Numbered from the stretch's first letter, positions 1 to 10,340 are shown. The stretch is 64,000 nucleotides of DNA from Prochlorococcus sp. AG-409-A22 (GCA_003216135.1 QCJI01000001.1:1-64000); one strand, 5' to 3'. Notes: generated by a model from the sequence alone, not told the origin. Made by a program: numbers and translations.

Positions 1-1
1 A

Positions 2-457
2 AAGGGTTTGAGTTTAGTTCTGTCTAATGATGTCAATTTAAAAAACTATCTAGCTACAGAATTAGCATCATTATATGGGAAGAGGGTATCCCTAGAGACT
101 ATACCGTCTTCAAAAAACGATATTCTATGTGCAAGTTTTGACTGGTGGATTAAGAATTCTATTTTAGTAGGAATTCCAGAACAAATTATTATTCCTCTGC
201 TACCAATTCCGAGTCTTTCAGAACCAATTAATTTAATTACTGTGTCTTATAATAAAAAACTTGCAAAAGATTGGTTTAGAGAGTTCTTACTTCCTGAAGC
301 AGAAGTAAAATTAGAAAGGTCTATTTCTCCTTTAAGAAAAAATTCTGGTAAGTTAATAATCCTTGATGGAAGAGTTAATAAAAGAAAGTGGGGGTCATTA
401 CTGCTGCAAAGTATTAAACCCTCAAAACAAATTAACTATATGCTACCTTTCGATTAG
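2..457 (+). CDS. DinG-like ATP-dependent helicase, C-terminal end (5' partial)
   Basis: The frame is open to the left edge of the window, so only the last 151 or so residues of a larger protein are seen. The tail has the shape of the end of a DinG/XPD-type superfamily 2 helicase: a LLPEAEVKLER helix, a basic segment where motif VI is expected (SPLRKNSGKLIILDGRVNKR), then a WGSLLLQSIKP end. The usual QxxGRxxR arginine-finger motif is not present in its canonical form. As I recall, picocyanobacterial relatives end in a similar way. No Walker motifs fall inside the window, so the helicase call is an inference from the tail alone. Confidence 0.5.
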   Translation, partial: KGLSLVLSNDVNLKNYLATELASLYGKRVSLETIPSSKNDILCASFDWWIKNSILVGIPEQIIIPLLPIPSLSEPINLITVSYNKKLAKDWFREFLLPEAEVKLERSISPLRKNSGKLIILDGRVNKRKWGSLLLQSIKPSKQINYMLPFD

Positions 458-485
458 GTTATGATTCAATAAATATCTTTTAAAC

Positions 486-731
486 ATGGGAGAAGCAAAA
501 AGGCGTAAAACATTAGGTATGCCTTCAAAAAAAAATAATATTAAATCTAAAGAAGATAATTCTCCTAGATTATTTGAATGGCTTCCTTTAACAATTAATC
601 AAAGAGATAGTTTTATGAAATTAAGTATTAAAGCTAGTTGGTTTGGAATTGGAGGTTTAGTTCTTTTATGGGTTGTAGTCAGATTTATTGGCCCGGCTGC
701 GGGGTGGTGGACTTTAGCTGATTCTTTATAA
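486..731 (+). CDS. DUF2839 family small membrane protein
   Basis: This 81-residue protein starts with MGEAKRRKTLGMPSKK, a basic soluble head typical of the cyanobacterial DUF2839 family. One predicted transmembrane segment follows at about residues 52-68 (WFGIGGLVLLWVVVRFIG), ending in PAAGWWTLADSL. Function is unknown; the family is, to my knowledge, confined to cyanobacteria. It starts 28 nt after the helicase-like gene and may be co-transcribed with it. It converges with recA, whose stop is only 2 nt away on the other strand. Confidence 0.8.
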   Translation: MGEAKRRKTLGMPSKKNNIKSKEDNSPRLFEWLPLTINQRDSFMKLSIKASWFGIGGLVLLWVVVRFIGPAAGWWTLADSL

Positions 732-733
732 AT

Positions 734-1846
734 CTAAGCTACTGTCTTTATATCATTAGCAACGATTGTATTACTTGGATTGTTATTTAGTGCTTTCACA
801 GAATTAGAGCTTACTTCACTACCTTCGGTTAGTTTGTTTTTGACAATAGACTCTACTTGATTCCTTACCTCTATGTTTTGATCTAGCCAAATAATTGTGT
901 TATCTCTTCCTTGCCCAATATTTTCTCCTTCATAACTATACCAAGCTCCTCTCCTAATTATGATGTTAGTCTCTTCTGCTAAATCTAATAAACATCCCGT
1001 TGTGCTAATTCCTTTGCCGAATAAAATATCAAATTCAGCAATTCTAAATGGTGGCGCAACTTTGTTTTTTGCCACTTTAACTTTTGCTCTTATTCCGTAT
1101 TCTTCTGTACCTCTTTTAAGAGTTTGAATTCTTCTAATATCAAGTCTTACTGATGCGTAAAACTTTAATGCATTTCCTCCTGTGGTTGTCTCTGGATTTC
1201 CATAAGTAACACCTATTTTTAAACGCAATTGATTTAGGAATATTACTGTACATCCAGATTTACCAATATTACCGGTTATTTTTCTCATTGCCTGGCTCAT
1301 CAGTCTTGCCTGACTTCCTATCACATGATCTCCCATTTCCCCCTCTATTTCTGCTCTTGGAGTAAGTGCTGCTACGGAGTCAACAACCACAAGATCTACG
1401 GCGCTTGACCTTATAAGTTGATCAACTATTTCTAGGGCCATTTCACCTGTGTCTGGCTGTGAGACTAATAGATTTTCAACATCAACTCCTAGAGAAGCTG
1501 CATAAACAGGATCTAAAGCATGCTCAGCATCTACAAATGCGGCTACGCCCCCATTTCTTTGAACTTCTGCTATTGCATGTAGCGTGAGTGTCGTTTTCCC
1601 TGAACTTTCTGGTCCGTATACTTCAACTACTCTTCCTTTGGGATAGCCTCCTCCTAATGCCAAATCTAATGTGAGTGCCCCAGTCGATATTGTTTCTACT
1701 TTCATTCTAGAAGCGTCACCCAACCTCATGATTGATCCTCTTCCAAAGTTCCTTTCTATTTGGCCTAGGACGAGACTTAATGCTTTGTCTTTTTCTTTAG
1801 ATATCACTTCCTTTGATTCGTTTTTTTTTCTTTCTTCAAAACTCAT
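734..1846 (-). CDS. recA: Recombinase RecA
   Basis: This 370-residue RecA forms ATP-dependent filaments on single-stranded DNA for homologous recombination and stimulates LexA self-cleavage. Walker A is at residues 78-85 (GPESSGKT), the Walker B region is [10 protein letters not shown], and the loop-2 region [12 protein letters not shown] is intact. The C-terminal tail (from about residue 330) is rich in Asn and Ser and not typical in composition. A good LexA-type palindrome lies 84 bp before the start codon, which indicates SOS control. The upstream HAD phosphatase gene runs in the same direction but 111 bp away, so recA probably has its own promoter. Confidence 0.98.
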   Translation of the reverse strand: MSFEERKKNESKEVISKEKDKALSLVLGQIERNFGRGSIMRLGDASRMKVETISTGALTLDLALGGGYPKGRVVEVYGPESSGKTTLTLHAIAEVQRNGGVAAFVDAEHALDPVYAASLGVDVENLLVSQPDTGEMALEIVDQLIRSSAVDLVVVDSVAALTPRAEIEGEMGDHVIGSQARLMSQAMRKITGNIGKSGCTVIFLNQLRLKIGVTYGNPETTTGGNALKFYASVRLDIRRIQTLKRGTEEYGIRAKVKVAKNKVAPPFRIAEFDILFGKGISTTGCLLDLAEETNIIIRRGAWYSYEGENIGQGRDNTIIWLDQNIEVRNQVESIVKNKLTEGSEVSSNSVKALNNNPSNTIVANDIKTVA

Positions 1847-1929
1847 TTTTTTTATTCATAGATGAATTTTCATAATTATTCTAAATTCAGAATTTTTTTA
1901 TTTAATCCAAATTTAATAATTAGAAGTAT

Positions 1930-1943
1930 AGTACATGTGTACT
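1930..1943 (-). promoter_or_regulatory. LexA (SOS) box upstream of recA
   Basis: AGTACATGTGTACT fits the cyanobacterial LexA consensus RGTACNNNDGTWCB: arms AGTACA and TGTACT are perfect inverted repeats around a 2-nt centre. It lies 84 bp upstream of the recA start, where a LexA operator would overlap the promoter. The match is read from the sequence; binding by LexA is inferred. Confidence 0.8.
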
Positions 1944-1957
1944 TTAACTGATGAAAG

Positions 1958-2734
1958 TTAAATTGCAAGTAAATCTCCTAGATTTTTTAATTTTAATAAT
2001 CTTATTTCTTTCGTCAAACTTCTCCTATCTGATTCTTTTAAATAGCCCCAATCAGCCAAAAAACAAGGAATATTTTTTGTATCAGCGTTTTGCTTTATAT
2101 CGATTAGGGTTTTCATCCTGTCTTCTATGAAACCTAAAATTTCATATTTTTTATCTAGTTCTCTAGCTATTTCAGTTTTTGTTCCTGCTTCATAACCAAA
2201 AATAAATTCAGGAAAAATATTTAATTTTTCGAGAATTTTTGTAGCAAATATTTTTCCTTTTGTTGTTATTATTCCTGTCTTTATTTTTTCTTGCTTTAAC
2301 TTTTCCATAAAGGCTATAACTTCATAAAATGGTTTATGTAAATTTACCCACATTTCAAAATCTGTATCTATTTGGTATTTGCGAGATTCATCTAGAAATT
2401 TCTGTAAATCTTCGGTAAGCCAAGAATTATCCTTGAGTATCTTTTGACAATTTAGATGATATTTATTAATAAAATCCTTTTTATTATTTTTGTCTAGTGG
2501 ATTTTCTATTTTGATTATTTCGTGAACGATGATAATCATTTCCCATCCATATTTTACCCATGGCCTAATTTCTTTAAAAGTATTCGAAACGTTGTTATAA
2601 AGATCTTGGGTAATTTGTATATCTCGTGAATTTAGAAATTTTTCGCATGCTAATAAAGAACTGTGCCAATATTCATTCATGCCATCAACAATAACTCCGT
2701 CAAAATCAAAGAGAAATAATTTCTGCCTCTCCAC
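1958..2734 (-). CDS. HAD superfamily hydrolase
   Basis: This 258-residue protein carries HAD motif I at residues 9-18 (FDFDGVIVDG, with D10 the expected nucleophile and D12 the acid/base), a motif II Thr in GIITTKGK, and a motif IV acid in FIEDRMKT. A helical cap of about 120 residues sits between motifs I and II, as in subfamily I phosphatases. The substrate cannot be deduced. It lies between tRNA-Gln and recA, all on the minus strand. Confidence 0.75.
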   Translation of the reverse strand: MERQKLFLFDFDGVIVDGMNEYWHSSLLACEKFLNSRDIQITQDLYNNVSNTFKEIRPWVKYGWEMIIIVHEIIKIENPLDKNNKKDFINKYHLNCQKILKDNSWLTEDLQKFLDESRKYQIDTDFEMWVNLHKPFYEVIAFMEKLKQEKIKTGIITTKGKIFATKILEKLNIFPEFIFGYEAGTKTEIARELDKKYEILGFIEDRMKTLIDIKQNADTKNIPCFLADWGYLKESDRRSLTKEIRLLKLKNLGDLLAI

Positions 2735-2751
2735 TCAACTAACTGTTAAAA

Positions 2752-2823
2752 CTGGGCCGCTAGGATTCGAACCTAGGAATGTCGAGACCAAAACCCGATG
2801 CCTTACCACTTGGCGACGGCCCA
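2752..2823 (-). tRNA. tRNA-Gln (anticodon TTG)
   Basis: The minus strand folds into a complete cloverleaf: acceptor stem TGGGCCG/CGGCCCA (7 bp), D arm with AGTGGTA, anticodon stem TCGGG/CTCGA with loop TTTTGGT (anticodon TTG), a 5-nt variable loop, and T arm CTAGG-TTCGAAT-CCTAG. The discriminator base is G, as expected for tRNA-Gln. CCA is not encoded. Confidence 0.97.
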
Positions 2824-2927
2824 ATGAATTTTTATTTTAATACATGAAAAGATTTTTTTCTATTAAAAAATTAAAAATTATTTTCAAAATCAGAATGATT
2901 TCAATATCTATAGAAAAATAAATTGAA

Positions 2928-3938
2928 TTAATTTTTTTTCCATGGCTTTAACAATTTTTGTGCTTCTTTGATTGCTAAAGCCATTCTTTCAGGATATTCA
3001 TATAATTTCTTGTTGTTTTTGTTAGCAAATTCAATAAATGGCTGCATTATTTTCCTTGCATAACTTCCAAATGCAATTCCATCTGGAAAATTATTTACGT
3101 TTAATAATTCATGTGTTTTTCCATTTGTCCCTCCAGCTAATTGAATTAACCCTGGGGGAAGATGAGATCCTATTGTTTCAAATAATTTAACTGTATCTCT
3201 ACCTGTTGTTGGAGCTAGATCGCCAGACATTGGTCTTCCATCAAGCTGCCAAATAATGGGAAGATTAAGTTCAGAGAGAATTTCATATCTTTCCCAAATA
3301 GCTTTCAAGAGATCATTTGGGGATTGTGGGGATTGATTTAATCCACAACTGATAGATATTGTTTTTAATTTAGTGTCTGTATTTTTTAGAATGCGCACTA
3401 CTTCTATGAAAGGATCTATTCGATTTATTTCGGTATGAATTTCTACTGCATCAGGCTTGATCGTTTGAAGTGATGATGGCAGATTATCTTTTGTTAAATT
3501 AAATTCGTATTCAGAAATCAGATTTAAGGGACAACTTTTTATACACCTTCCGCATCCATAACATTTGCTCTCTGTAACACCGTAATTATCAATTGCAAAG
3601 GTAGGACAACTATTTTCACATGGTCTTGGACAATTAGGAGGGCATTTCAAGGGGTCAAATTTTGCTTTGCGAAAATGTATATCTTTACCATCACAAATGC
3701 TTATCATTAAACCTGGGGAAGTACCAAAAAATTCTTTCGACCATTTGATACCATTTCTTGCTGCTTGAGCTATCGACTGTTCAGCAGCAACATCAATATA
3801 GTCGACTCCAGCAGCTGAATAAATAGCAGACAAATCTTCAATTGCGTCAATATCTTCATTGCTAGCACCACAGATTAACTTAACCCATTTATCCAAAGTA
3901 TTCTTATTTTTTTCAAAAACTTCAAATTTAGAATTCAT
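2928..3938 (-). CDS. ldpA: LdpA-like iron-sulfur protein (light-dependent circadian period)
   Basis: The protein has 336 residues. Two cysteine clusters in the first half, [14 protein letters not shown] and [12 protein letters not shown], mark a bacterial-ferredoxin-like site for two Fe-S clusters. The C-terminal half ([32 protein letters not shown]) matches LdpA, which in Synechococcus elongatus passes redox/light information to the circadian clock. It overlaps the end of ndhN by 11 nt, so the two are translationally coupled. The name relies on the recalled family pattern and on the ndhN linkage. Confidence 0.82.
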   Translation of the reverse strand: MNSKFEVFEKNKNTLDKWVKLICGASNEDIDAIEDLSAIYSAAGVDYIDVAAEQSIAQAARNGIKWSKEFFGTSPGLMISICDGKDIHFRKAKFDPLKCPPNCPRPCENSCPTFAIDNYGVTESKCYGCGRCIKSCPLNLISEYEFNLTKDNLPSSLQTIKPDAVEIHTEINRIDPFIEVVRILKNTDTKLKTISISCGLNQSPQSPNDLLKAIWERYEILSELNLPIIWQLDGRPMSGDLAPTTGRDTVKLFETIGSHLPPGLIQLAGGTNGKTHELLNVNNFPDGIAFGSYARKIMQPFIEFANKNNKKLYEYPERMALAIKEAQKLLKPWKKN

Positions 3939-4398
3939 TCAAAATGTAATCATTTAGTGGTCTCCATTCAAGTTTTCTGGAACCACCCATTTCAATTACA
4001 ATTTCAAGTCTATTATCTTTAGTACAGATTGAAATTAAGCTTTCAAGTTCATCTTGAGATAAGACTTGACCTTCTAGTAACCACAATAATTTATTTTTAT
4101 CATTTTCATTAAATAATTCAGATGCTTGGGGTATAACTTGTTGTACTTCTCCAAGAGCACCATTTCTGCCTACACTTTGATGTCCTAGGTGAGGAGGTCT
4201 TATGCCGTGCAATTTCATTAAAAATACTTCAGGATCTCCTAATCCTCTCGCCGAGGTCATGTAAGTTTTATAACCTTTAGCTCTCATTCTTCTTAAAAGA
4301 CGAGTTTCATAGCCACCCTCAAGAGGGGCAAAGATGGCTAAACATTTATTGTTTTTTAGATCATTATGAAACTTTTTTCCTGTAAGAAGTAATGGCAT
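3928..4398 (-). CDS. ndhN: NAD(P)H-quinone oxidoreductase subunit N
   Basis: The protein has 156 residues. [14 protein letters not shown] at the N-terminus, [18 protein letters not shown] and [20 protein letters not shown] are hallmarks of NdhN, a subunit specific to cyanobacterial and chloroplast NDH-1 that helps dock ferredoxin and supports cyclic electron flow and respiration at the thylakoid. It is the first gene of a two-gene unit with ldpA and diverges from the ribosomal supercluster. Confidence 0.95.
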   Translation of the reverse strand: MPLLLTGKKFHNDLKNNKCLAIFAPLEGGYETRLLRRMRAKGYKTYMTSARGLGDPEVFLMKLHGIRPPHLGHQSVGRNGALGEVQQVIPQASELFNENDKNKLLWLLEGQVLSQDELESLISICTKDNRLEIVIEMGGSRKLEWRPLNDYILNEF

Positions 4399-4683
4399 AA
4401 AGATTTCCTTTATTTATATATTATTTCATTTTATGGTACTTGATGATGTACAATTGAATTTCGGTGATTTTTTAAGCTCGAAAGCTAGCCGAGCCTCTGT
4501 AATTTTCACATTTTTTAGCGTTTCGTTAAAAAACTTAGGATGGGTTAACCCAAAGAGAAACTATCTATGTTTTAGATCAGTCTCAATCCTTATCAATTGT
4601 TTTTTGATTAGCTACCCCTTTAATAATTAAAAAAGGTATTAGAAAAATCAAAAATTAATTATCAGCTAGTCTACTCAAATCTT
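4399..4683. promoter_or_regulatory. Divergent intergenic region, ndhN / ribosomal supercluster
   Basis: This 285-bp gap separates ndhN (minus) from rplC (plus) and must carry promoters for both units. It contains a plus-strand 65-codon open frame without family features, which I do not accept as a gene. No clear terminator or riboswitch fold is visible. The promoter role is inferred from position. Confidence 0.5.
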
Positions 4684-5337
4684 ATGTCGATAGGAATTTT
4701 AGGAAAGAAATTGGGCATGTCCCAACTTTTTGATGATGATGGTAATGCCGTACCAGTAACTCTTATAGAGGCTGGGCCATGTCGTGTTACCCAATTAAAA
4801 ACCCAGGCTTTGGATGGTTATACTGCGGTCCAAATAGGGTACGGTTTATCAAAAGATAAGCACATAAGTAAGCCTGAGAAGGGACATTTAAGGAAGTCAG
4901 GTGAAGAACTTTTAAAGCATTTGAAAGAATATAGAGTTGAAGAAACCTCAACTTATGAAGTTGGAAATCAAATAACAGTTAACAATTTTGAGGTTGGTCA
5001 GAAAGTTGATATCAGTGGCAAATCTATGGGTAGAGGTTTTGCTGGTTATCAGAAAAGACATGGTTTTAGTAGAGGACCCATGAGTCATGGTTCAAAAAAT
5101 CATAGAGCTCCAGGTTCTACTGGTGCAGGTACTACTCCAGGTAGAATTTATCCTGGTAAAAGAATGGCAGGAAGATATGGAGGAAAAAAAATTACTACTA
5201 AAGGTTTATTAGTTGTCAAGATTGATGACCAAAAAAATTTGCTTGTCGTAAAAGGTTCTGTACCAGGTAAGCCGGGTTCGATTGTCAATATTAAGCCTAA
5301 TAATGTTGTAGGTAAAAAAGGAGGTGAAAAATCATGA
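4684..5337 (+). CDS. rplC: 50S ribosomal protein L3
   Basis: This 217-residue L3 begins [16 protein letters not shown] and has the conserved [20 protein letters not shown] loop that reaches towards the peptidyl transferase centre. It is the first gene of the plus-strand supercluster; S10, which precedes L3 in E. coli, is in the str operon here, as in other cyanobacteria. Its stop overlaps the start of rplD by 4 nt (ATGA), which implies translational coupling. Confidence 0.98.
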   Translation: MSIGILGKKLGMSQLFDDDGNAVPVTLIEAGPCRVTQLKTQALDGYTAVQIGYGLSKDKHISKPEKGHLRKSGEELLKHLKEYRVEETSTYEVGNQITVNNFEVGQKVDISGKSMGRGFAGYQKRHGFSRGPMSHGSKNHRAPGSTGAGTTPGRIYPGKRMAGRYGGKKITTKGLLVVKIDDQKNLLVVKGSVPGKPGSIVNIKPNNVVGKKGGEKS

Positions 5338-5966
5338 CAACTCTAGACACTCTTAAGTGGGATGGTAAAAAAGCAGGGAAAGTATCGATCGATTTAAAAG
5401 TAGCTAAGGAAACTTCTTCTGCAGATTTAATACATAGAGCAGTTCTTAGACAATTAGCAAATAAGAGGCAAGGTACCGCATCTACTTTGACAAGATCTGA
5501 AGTGCGAGGTGGAGGTAGAAAACCATACAAACAGAAGGGTACTGGAAGAGCTCGCCAAGGATCAATAAGAACTCCTTTGAGACCAGGCGGTGGAATAATT
5601 TTTGGACCGAAACCACGCTCCTATAACTTAGATATGAATCGAAAAGAAAGAAGGTTAGCTCTTAGAACAGCACTTATGTCAAGAGTGAAAGATATTAAGG
5701 CTGTGGAGGATTTTGGGTCTACACTAAATCAGCCTAAAACGAGTGAAATTATTAATGGTCTTGCTCGTCTAGGAATAGAAAAGTCAGAAAAGGTTTTGGT
5801 AATTCTGGATAGTCCTTCTGATGTAATAAAAAAATCTATTAATAACATTGAAAAAGTCAAATTAATTGCTGCTGATCAATTAAATGTATTTGATATTCTT
5901 AACGCTAATAAGTTGGTTATAGGTCAATCAGCAATAAATAAAATTCAAGAGGTTTATGCATCATGA
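5334..5966 (+). CDS. rplD: 50S ribosomal protein L4
   Basis: This 210-residue L4 carries the conserved loop [19 protein letters not shown] that lines the exit tunnel, and the segment [15 protein letters not shown]. In E. coli L4 also represses its own operon; whether that holds here cannot be read from the sequence. It overlaps rplC and rplW by 4 nt on either side. Confidence 0.98.
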   Translation: MTTLDTLKWDGKKAGKVSIDLKVAKETSSADLIHRAVLRQLANKRQGTASTLTRSEVRGGGRKPYKQKGTGRARQGSIRTPLRPGGGIIFGPKPRSYNLDMNRKERRLALRTALMSRVKDIKAVEDFGSTLNQPKTSEIINGLARLGIEKSEKVLVILDSPSDVIKKSINNIEKVKLIAADQLNVFDILNANKLVIGQSAINKIQEVYAS

Positions 5967-6265
5967 ATAAATTATTTGATTCACGTTTGGCAGATGTAAT
6001 ACGTAAGCCAGTTATTACAGAAAAAGCTACTAATGCCCTAGATCTTAACCAATATACTTTTGAAGTGGATCATAGAGCTTCTAAACCTCAAATAAAGGCT
6101 GCAATCGAAGCCTTATTTAGTGTTAAAGTTATAGGAATTAATACTATGAATCCTCCCAGAAGAACAAGAAGAGTCGGTAAATTTTCCGGTAAGCGTTCTC
6201 AAGTTAAAAAGGCTATTGTACGTCTGGCTGACGGAGACAAAATTCAAATATTTCCAGAATCTTAA
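5963..6265 (+). CDS. rplW: 50S ribosomal protein L23
   Basis: This 100-residue L23 sits at the tunnel exit, where SRP and trigger factor dock. [15 protein letters not shown] and the basic [15 protein letters not shown] loop are typical. The start overlaps the end of rplD by 4 nt, and an AAGGAG element follows directly for rplB. Confidence 0.97.
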   Translation: MNKLFDSRLADVIRKPVITEKATNALDLNQYTFEVDHRASKPQIKAAIEALFSVKVIGINTMNPPRRTRRVGKFSGKRSQVKKAIVRLADGDKIQIFPES

Positions 6266-6277
6266 GGAGTTTTAATC

Positions 6278-7141
6278 ATGGCAATTCGTAAATTTAAACC
6301 TTATACACCTGGTACTAGACAAAGAGTCGTTACTGACTTTAGTGACATAACAAGTCAAAAACCAGAAAGGTCTCTGATAGTTTCAAAACATAGATTGAAA
6401 GGGAGAAATAATCGTGGGGTTATTACCTGCCGTCACCGTGGAGGTGGTCACAAAAGACAATATAGATTAGTTGACTTTAGAAGAGATAAGAGAAACATTA
6501 ATGCTAAAGTTGCAGCTATTCATTACGATCCTCATAGAAATGCTAGGCTTGCACTTTTATTCTATGAAGATGGAGAGAAGAGATATATCATTGCTCCAGC
6601 AGGGGTAAAAGTTGGTCAAAATATAATTTCTGGTGAAAACGTTCCAATTGAAGATGGAAATTCAATGCCACTTTCAGTTATGCCATTAGGATCAAGTGTT
6701 CATTGTGTTGAACTATATGCTGGCAGAGGCGCTCAGATGGTCAGATCAGCGGGTGCTAGTGCCCAAGTTATGGCTAAAGAGGGTGATTATGTTGCGTTAA
6801 AACTTCCATCTACTGAAGTTAGGCTTGTAAGGAAGGAATGCTATGCAACTCTTGGAGAGGTTGGTAACTCGGAAATAAGAAATACTAGTCTAGGTAAAGC
6901 AGGAAGAAGAAGATGGCTTGGAAGGAGACCTCAAGTAAGAGGAAGTGTAATGAACCCATGTGATCATCCACATGGAGGAGGAGAAGGAAAAGCACCAATT
7001 GGTAGAGCAGGACCTGTCACGCCATGGGGTAAGCCAGCTCTCGGTTTAAAGACACGTAAAAAGAACAAACCAAGCAATAAATTAGTAGTTCGAAAACGCC
7101 GTCGTGTTTCTAAGAGGAGTAGAGGAGGAAGAGACTCTTGA
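6278..7141 (+). CDS. rplB: 50S ribosomal protein L2
   Basis: This 287-residue L2 is needed for subunit joining and peptidyl transfer. It contains [19 protein letters not shown] near the N-terminus and the conserved C-terminal [19 protein letters not shown] with the functionally important His. The length is standard. AAGGAG lies 7-12 nt before the ATG. Confidence 0.98.
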   Translation: MAIRKFKPYTPGTRQRVVTDFSDITSQKPERSLIVSKHRLKGRNNRGVITCRHRGGGHKRQYRLVDFRRDKRNINAKVAAIHYDPHRNARLALLFYEDGEKRYIIAPAGVKVGQNIISGENVPIEDGNSMPLSVMPLGSSVHCVELYAGRGAQMVRSAGASAQVMAKEGDYVALKLPSTEVRLVRKECYATLGEVGNSEIRNTSLGKAGRRRWLGRRPQVRGSVMNPCDHPHGGGEGKAPIGRAGPVTPWGKPALGLKTRKKNKPSNKLVVRKRRRVSKRSRGGRDS

Positions 7142-7179
7142 TTACTTCAATTATTACTTTAATTTCTATTTTATAAATC

Positions 7180-7458
7180 ATGGGACGTTCACTAAAAAAA
7201 GGACCTTTTATCGCAGATAGCTTGCTCAAAAAGGTAGAAAAACAAAATACTGATAATGACAAGTCTGTTATCAAAACTTGGTCTAGATCTTCTACAATAT
7301 TGCCTGTAATGATTGGTCATACAATTGCGGTACATAACGGTAAGGCTCATATCCCCGTTTTTATTACTGAACAAATGATTGGCCATAAATTAGGTGAATT
7401 TGCCCCCACACGTACTTATCGTGGTCATATAAGAGATAAGAAAGGAGCAAAATCATGA
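7180..7458 (+). CDS. rpsS: 30S ribosomal protein S19
   Basis: This 92-residue S19 begins [20 protein letters not shown] and ends with [18 protein letters not shown], both family signatures. It binds 16S rRNA near the A site together with S13. The last 4 nt overlap the rplV start. Confidence 0.97.
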   Translation: MGRSLKKGPFIADSLLKKVEKQNTDNDKSVIKTWSRSSTILPVMIGHTIAVHNGKAHIPVFITEQMIGHKLGEFAPTRTYRGHIRDKKGAKS

Positions 7459-7841
7459 CACAAACACCCGAAACAAAAAAAACAGCAGTTGCTCATGGGA
7501 ACTATATTCGTGGTTCAGCCTCAAAAGTCAGAAGAGTGCTAGACCAAATCAGGGGAAGATCCTATAGGGATGCATTAATTATGTTGGAATTTATGCCTTA
7601 TAGATCTACTGATCCTATTACTAAAGTTTTAAGATCAGCAGTCGCTAATGCAGAACATAATTGTGGCATGGATCCATCAACCTTGGTTATTTCCTCTGCA
7701 TGGGCTAATAATGGCCCAGTAATGAAAAGATATAGGCCTAGAGCTCAAGGACGAGCTTTCTCTATTAAAAAACAGACTTGCCACATAAGTATTTCTGTTG
7801 AATCTGCTCCTACTCAAACTAATGCGGAGGTACAAAACTAA
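7455..7841 (+). CDS. rplV: 50S ribosomal protein L22
   Basis: This 128-residue L22 has [11 protein letters not shown] and the beta-hairpin segment [16 protein letters not shown], which lines the exit tunnel next to L4. The stop and the rpsC start share one base (TAATG), so translation is coupled. Confidence 0.97.
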   Translation: MTQTPETKKTAVAHGNYIRGSASKVRRVLDQIRGRSYRDALIMLEFMPYRSTDPITKVLRSAVANAEHNCGMDPSTLVISSAWANNGPVMKRYRPRAQGRAFSIKKQTCHISISVESAPTQTNAEVQN

Positions 7842-8572
7842 TGGGACATAAAATACATCCTTCGGGACTTAGATTAGGGATAACAAAAGAGCACCGTTCA
7901 AAATGGTTTGCTACTTCAAAAACTTACCCAATTCTTCTTCAAGAGGATTTTAAAATTCGTACTTTTATACAAAAGAAATATGGCGCAGCTGGAATCAGCG
8001 ATGTTTTAATAGCGAGAAAAGCGGATCAACTGGAACTAGAATTAAAAACAGCAAGACCTGGAGTCATTGTAGGAAGGCAGGGCAGTGGCATTGAAGAGCT
8101 TAGATCAGGAATTCAAAAAACGATTGGAGATAGGACAAGACAAGTCAGAATAAATGTTGTTGAAGTAGAGCGAGTTGATGCAGATGCGTTTTTACTTGCT
8201 GAATATATTGCACAACAACTAGAAAAAAGAGTTGCCTTTAGAAGAACTATTAGGATGGCATTGCAGAGAGCTCAAAGGGCTGGTGTTTTAGGTCTAAAAA
8301 TACAAGTCGGAGGAAGACTAAATGGAGCTGAAATTGCTAGAACAGAATGGACACGAGAAGGAAGGGTCCCACTACATACCTTAAGAGCTGAAATTGATTA
8401 TGCCACTCGTGAAGCTAATACAACTTATGGAGTTTTAGGAATTAAGGTTTGGGTCTTTAAAGGTGAAGTCCTTCCTAAGGAAGATCAAAATATTCCTGTG
8501 GGCGGAAACCCCAAAAGAAAAGCTAGTCGCAGACCTCAGCAATTTGAGGATCGTTCAAATGAGAATTCTTAG
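7841..8572 (+). CDS. rpsC: 30S ribosomal protein S3
   Basis: This 243-residue S3 contains an N-terminal KH domain ([15 protein letters not shown] is the GxxG RNA-binding loop) and a C-terminal S3 domain ([13 protein letters not shown]). It forms part of the mRNA entry tunnel. The C-terminal tail from about residue 215 is polar and basic. Confidence 0.98.
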   Translation: MGHKIHPSGLRLGITKEHRSKWFATSKTYPILLQEDFKIRTFIQKKYGAAGISDVLIARKADQLELELKTARPGVIVGRQGSGIEELRSGIQKTIGDRTRQVRINVVEVERVDADAFLLAEYIAQQLEKRVAFRRTIRMALQRAQRAGVLGLKIQVGGRLNGAEIARTEWTREGRVPLHTLRAEIDYATREANTTYGVLGIKVWVFKGEVLPKEDQNIPVGGNPKRKASRRPQQFEDRSNENS

Positions 8573-8583
8573 GAGGTGTAACA

Positions 8584-9066
8584 ATGCTTAGTCCAAAACG
8601 TACTAAATTCCGTAAACAACATAGAGGCAGAATGAGAGGAGTTGCCTCAAAGGGTAATACAATTGCATTTGGGCAGTTTGCTCTACAAGCACAAGATTGC
8701 GGATGGGTTACTGCTCGTCAAATTGAAGCAAGTAGGCGTGCTATGACTAGATATATTAAACGTGGTGGTCAAATTTGGATAAGAATATTTCCAGATAAAC
8801 CGGTTACTATGAGACCGGCTGAAACTAGAATGGGTTCTGGTAAAGGAAATCCAGAGTTTTGGGTTGCAGTTGTTAAACCCGGTAGAATATTATTCGAAAT
8901 GGGCGGAGAAGATATCACAGAAGAAATTGCAAAAGAAGCTATGCGTTTAGCTCAATACAAATTACCAGTAAAAACAAAATTCATCTCTGTTGATAAGAAT
9001 CTAGCAACTTCTTCTAAAGATAAGACTAATAATAAAAAACAATCTCAAGAGGAGGTTAAAAAATGA
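8584..9066 (+). CDS. rplP: 50S ribosomal protein L16
   Basis: This 160-residue L16 has [17 protein letters not shown] at the start and [16 protein letters not shown] in the core. Beyond the usual length of about 135-140 residues there is a polar, Lys-rich tail ([18 protein letters not shown]). GGAGGTG precedes the ATG. It overlaps rpmC by 4 nt. Confidence 0.97.
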   Translation: MLSPKRTKFRKQHRGRMRGVASKGNTIAFGQFALQAQDCGWVTARQIEASRRAMTRYIKRGGQIWIRIFPDKPVTMRPAETRMGSGKGNPEFWVAVVKPGRILFEMGGEDITEEIAKEAMRLAQYKLPVKTKFISVDKNLATSSKDKTNNKKQSQEEVKK

Positions 9067-9281
9067 AAAACTCAGAATCACTTAAAGAATTTAAAAAATT
9101 AAATTCTGATCAAATTACCGAAAAGATTGACCAATTAAGAAAAGATCTTTTTGACTTGAGATTCAAGCAAGCTACGAGACAGCTTAATGAAACTCATAAA
9201 TTTAAAATTATCAAGAAACAAGTTGCGCAATTACTAACTCTTAGTAAGACTCAATCTGCTTCTAAAACTACTTCTGATTAA
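9063..9281 (+). CDS. rpmC: 50S ribosomal protein L29
   Basis: This 72-residue, almost entirely helical L29 has [17 protein letters not shown], the standard signature. It lies near the tunnel exit by L23. The order L16-L29-S17 is the usual S10-operon order. Confidence 0.95.
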   Translation: MKNSESLKEFKKLNSDQITEKIDQLRKDLFDLRFKQATRQLNETHKFKIIKKQVAQLLTLSKTQSASKTTSD

Positions 9282-9290
9282 TTATTAGTT

Positions 9291-9557
9291 ATGGCACTTA
9301 AAGAAAGAATTGGTACTGTTGTCAGCGACAAAATGGATAAAACAGTTGTTGTTGCTGTTATTAATAGATATCCACACCCCACTTATCAAAAAATTGTAAG
9401 TAGAACTACGAGATATAAGGCGCATGATCCAGAAAATACATGTGTTTTAGGCGATCGAGTTAAAATAAGAGAAACTAGACCGCTTAGCGCTCATAAAAGA
9501 TGGGCAATTGAAGAGATTCTGAATAAAAAAAGCCAGGCTAAGGAGGTTAAAAAATGA
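9291..9557 (+). CDS. rpsQ: 30S ribosomal protein S17
   Basis: This 88-residue S17 (OB fold) has [20 protein letters not shown] and [18 protein letters not shown], both typical. Its end carries GGAGG and overlaps the rplN start by 4 nt. Confidence 0.97.
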   Translation: MALKERIGTVVSDKMDKTVVVAVINRYPHPTYQKIVSRTTRYKAHDPENTCVLGDRVKIRETRPLSAHKRWAIEEILNKKSQAKEVKK

Positions 9558-9919
9558 TTCAACAAGAAACCTATTTAACAGTTGCTGATAATAGCGGAGC
9601 GAAACGACTCCAATGTATTAGGGTCTTAGGTTCTAATAGAAGATACGCACATGTTGGGGATGTAATTGTAGCAACTGTTAAAGATGCTCTTCCGAATATG
9701 GGAGTTAAGAAATCTGAAGTTGTGAAAGCCGTCATCGTTAGAACAAAAGCAACATTAAGAAGAAATACTGGTAATTCAATCAGATTTGATGATAATGCTG
9801 CTGTTTTGATTAATGAGGATAAGAATCCAAAAGGTACTAGAGTATTTGGTCCTGTAGCCAGAGAACTGCGGGATAAAAATTATACAAAAATTATTTCTCT
9901 TGCTCCGGAGGTGATTTAA
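9554..9919 (+). CDS. rplN: 50S ribosomal protein L14
   Basis: This 121-residue L14 starts [19 protein letters not shown] and contains [16 protein letters not shown], hallmarks of the family. It sits at the subunit interface next to L19. Its stop codon is followed without a gap by the rplX ATG. Confidence 0.98.
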   Translation: MIQQETYLTVADNSGAKRLQCIRVLGSNRRYAHVGDVIVATVKDALPNMGVKKSEVVKAVIVRTKATLRRNTGNSIRFDDNAAVLINEDKNPKGTRVFGPVARELRDKNYTKIISLAPEVI

Positions 9920-10276
9920 ATGTTGGATTCATTAAAACAAAAGAAGAATTTCCAAAGAATAAAAATGAGAATCAAAACTGGAGATTTAGTAAAAGTAATT
10001 AATGGCAAGGAAAAGGGCAAAACTGGAGAGGTTTTAAAAACTATCCCTCTTGAAAATAGAGTAGTAGTTAAGGGAATTAACCTTAGGACTAAACATGTAA
10101 AACCAACTCAGGAAGGGGAAACTGGAAGAATACTTACAGAGGAGGCATCTTTACATGCATCAAATGTAATGTTCTTCTCAAAGGAAAAAAATCTTACAAG
10201 TAAGATTGAATATTTTATTGATAAAAAGGGAGTTAAGAAAAGAAGACTGAAGAAAACTGGTGAAGTAATTGATTAA
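9920..10276 (+). CDS. rplX: 50S ribosomal protein L24
   Basis: This L24 has 118 residues from the ATG directly after the rplN stop (TAAATG). The KOW motif is [19 protein letters not shown]. The first 15 residues ([15 protein letters not shown]) are an extension compared with most bacterial L24; the Met at residue 16 is an alternative start, but the coupling to rplN favours the longer form. Confidence 0.95.
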   Translation: MLDSLKQKKNFQRIKMRIKTGDLVKVINGKEKGKTGEVLKTIPLENRVVVKGINLRTKHVKPTQEGETGRILTEEASLHASNVMFFSKEKNLTSKIEYFIDKKGVKKRRLKKTGEVID

Positions 10277-10318
10277 TTTTTCATCAGAAACCAGATTTAA
10301 ACTTTTTCTTAATTTCTC

Positions 10319-10340
10319 AATTCTGACAAAGACCAGAATT
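10319..10340 (+). promoter_or_regulatory. Hairpin in the rplX-rplE spacer
   Basis: AATTCTG and CAGAATT form a perfect 7-bp stem with an 8-nt loop, ending 11 nt before the rplE ATG. There is no T-tract, so it is not an obvious terminator. Its place just before L5 makes a translational control element possible; in E. coli the S8 target lies around the L5 start. That role is inference only. Confidence 0.45.

Noticed and set aside
4433-4630. 65-codon plus-strand frame before rplC
   Set aside because: It has no family features, atypical composition, and lies where the divergent promoters of ndhN and the ribosomal cluster must be.
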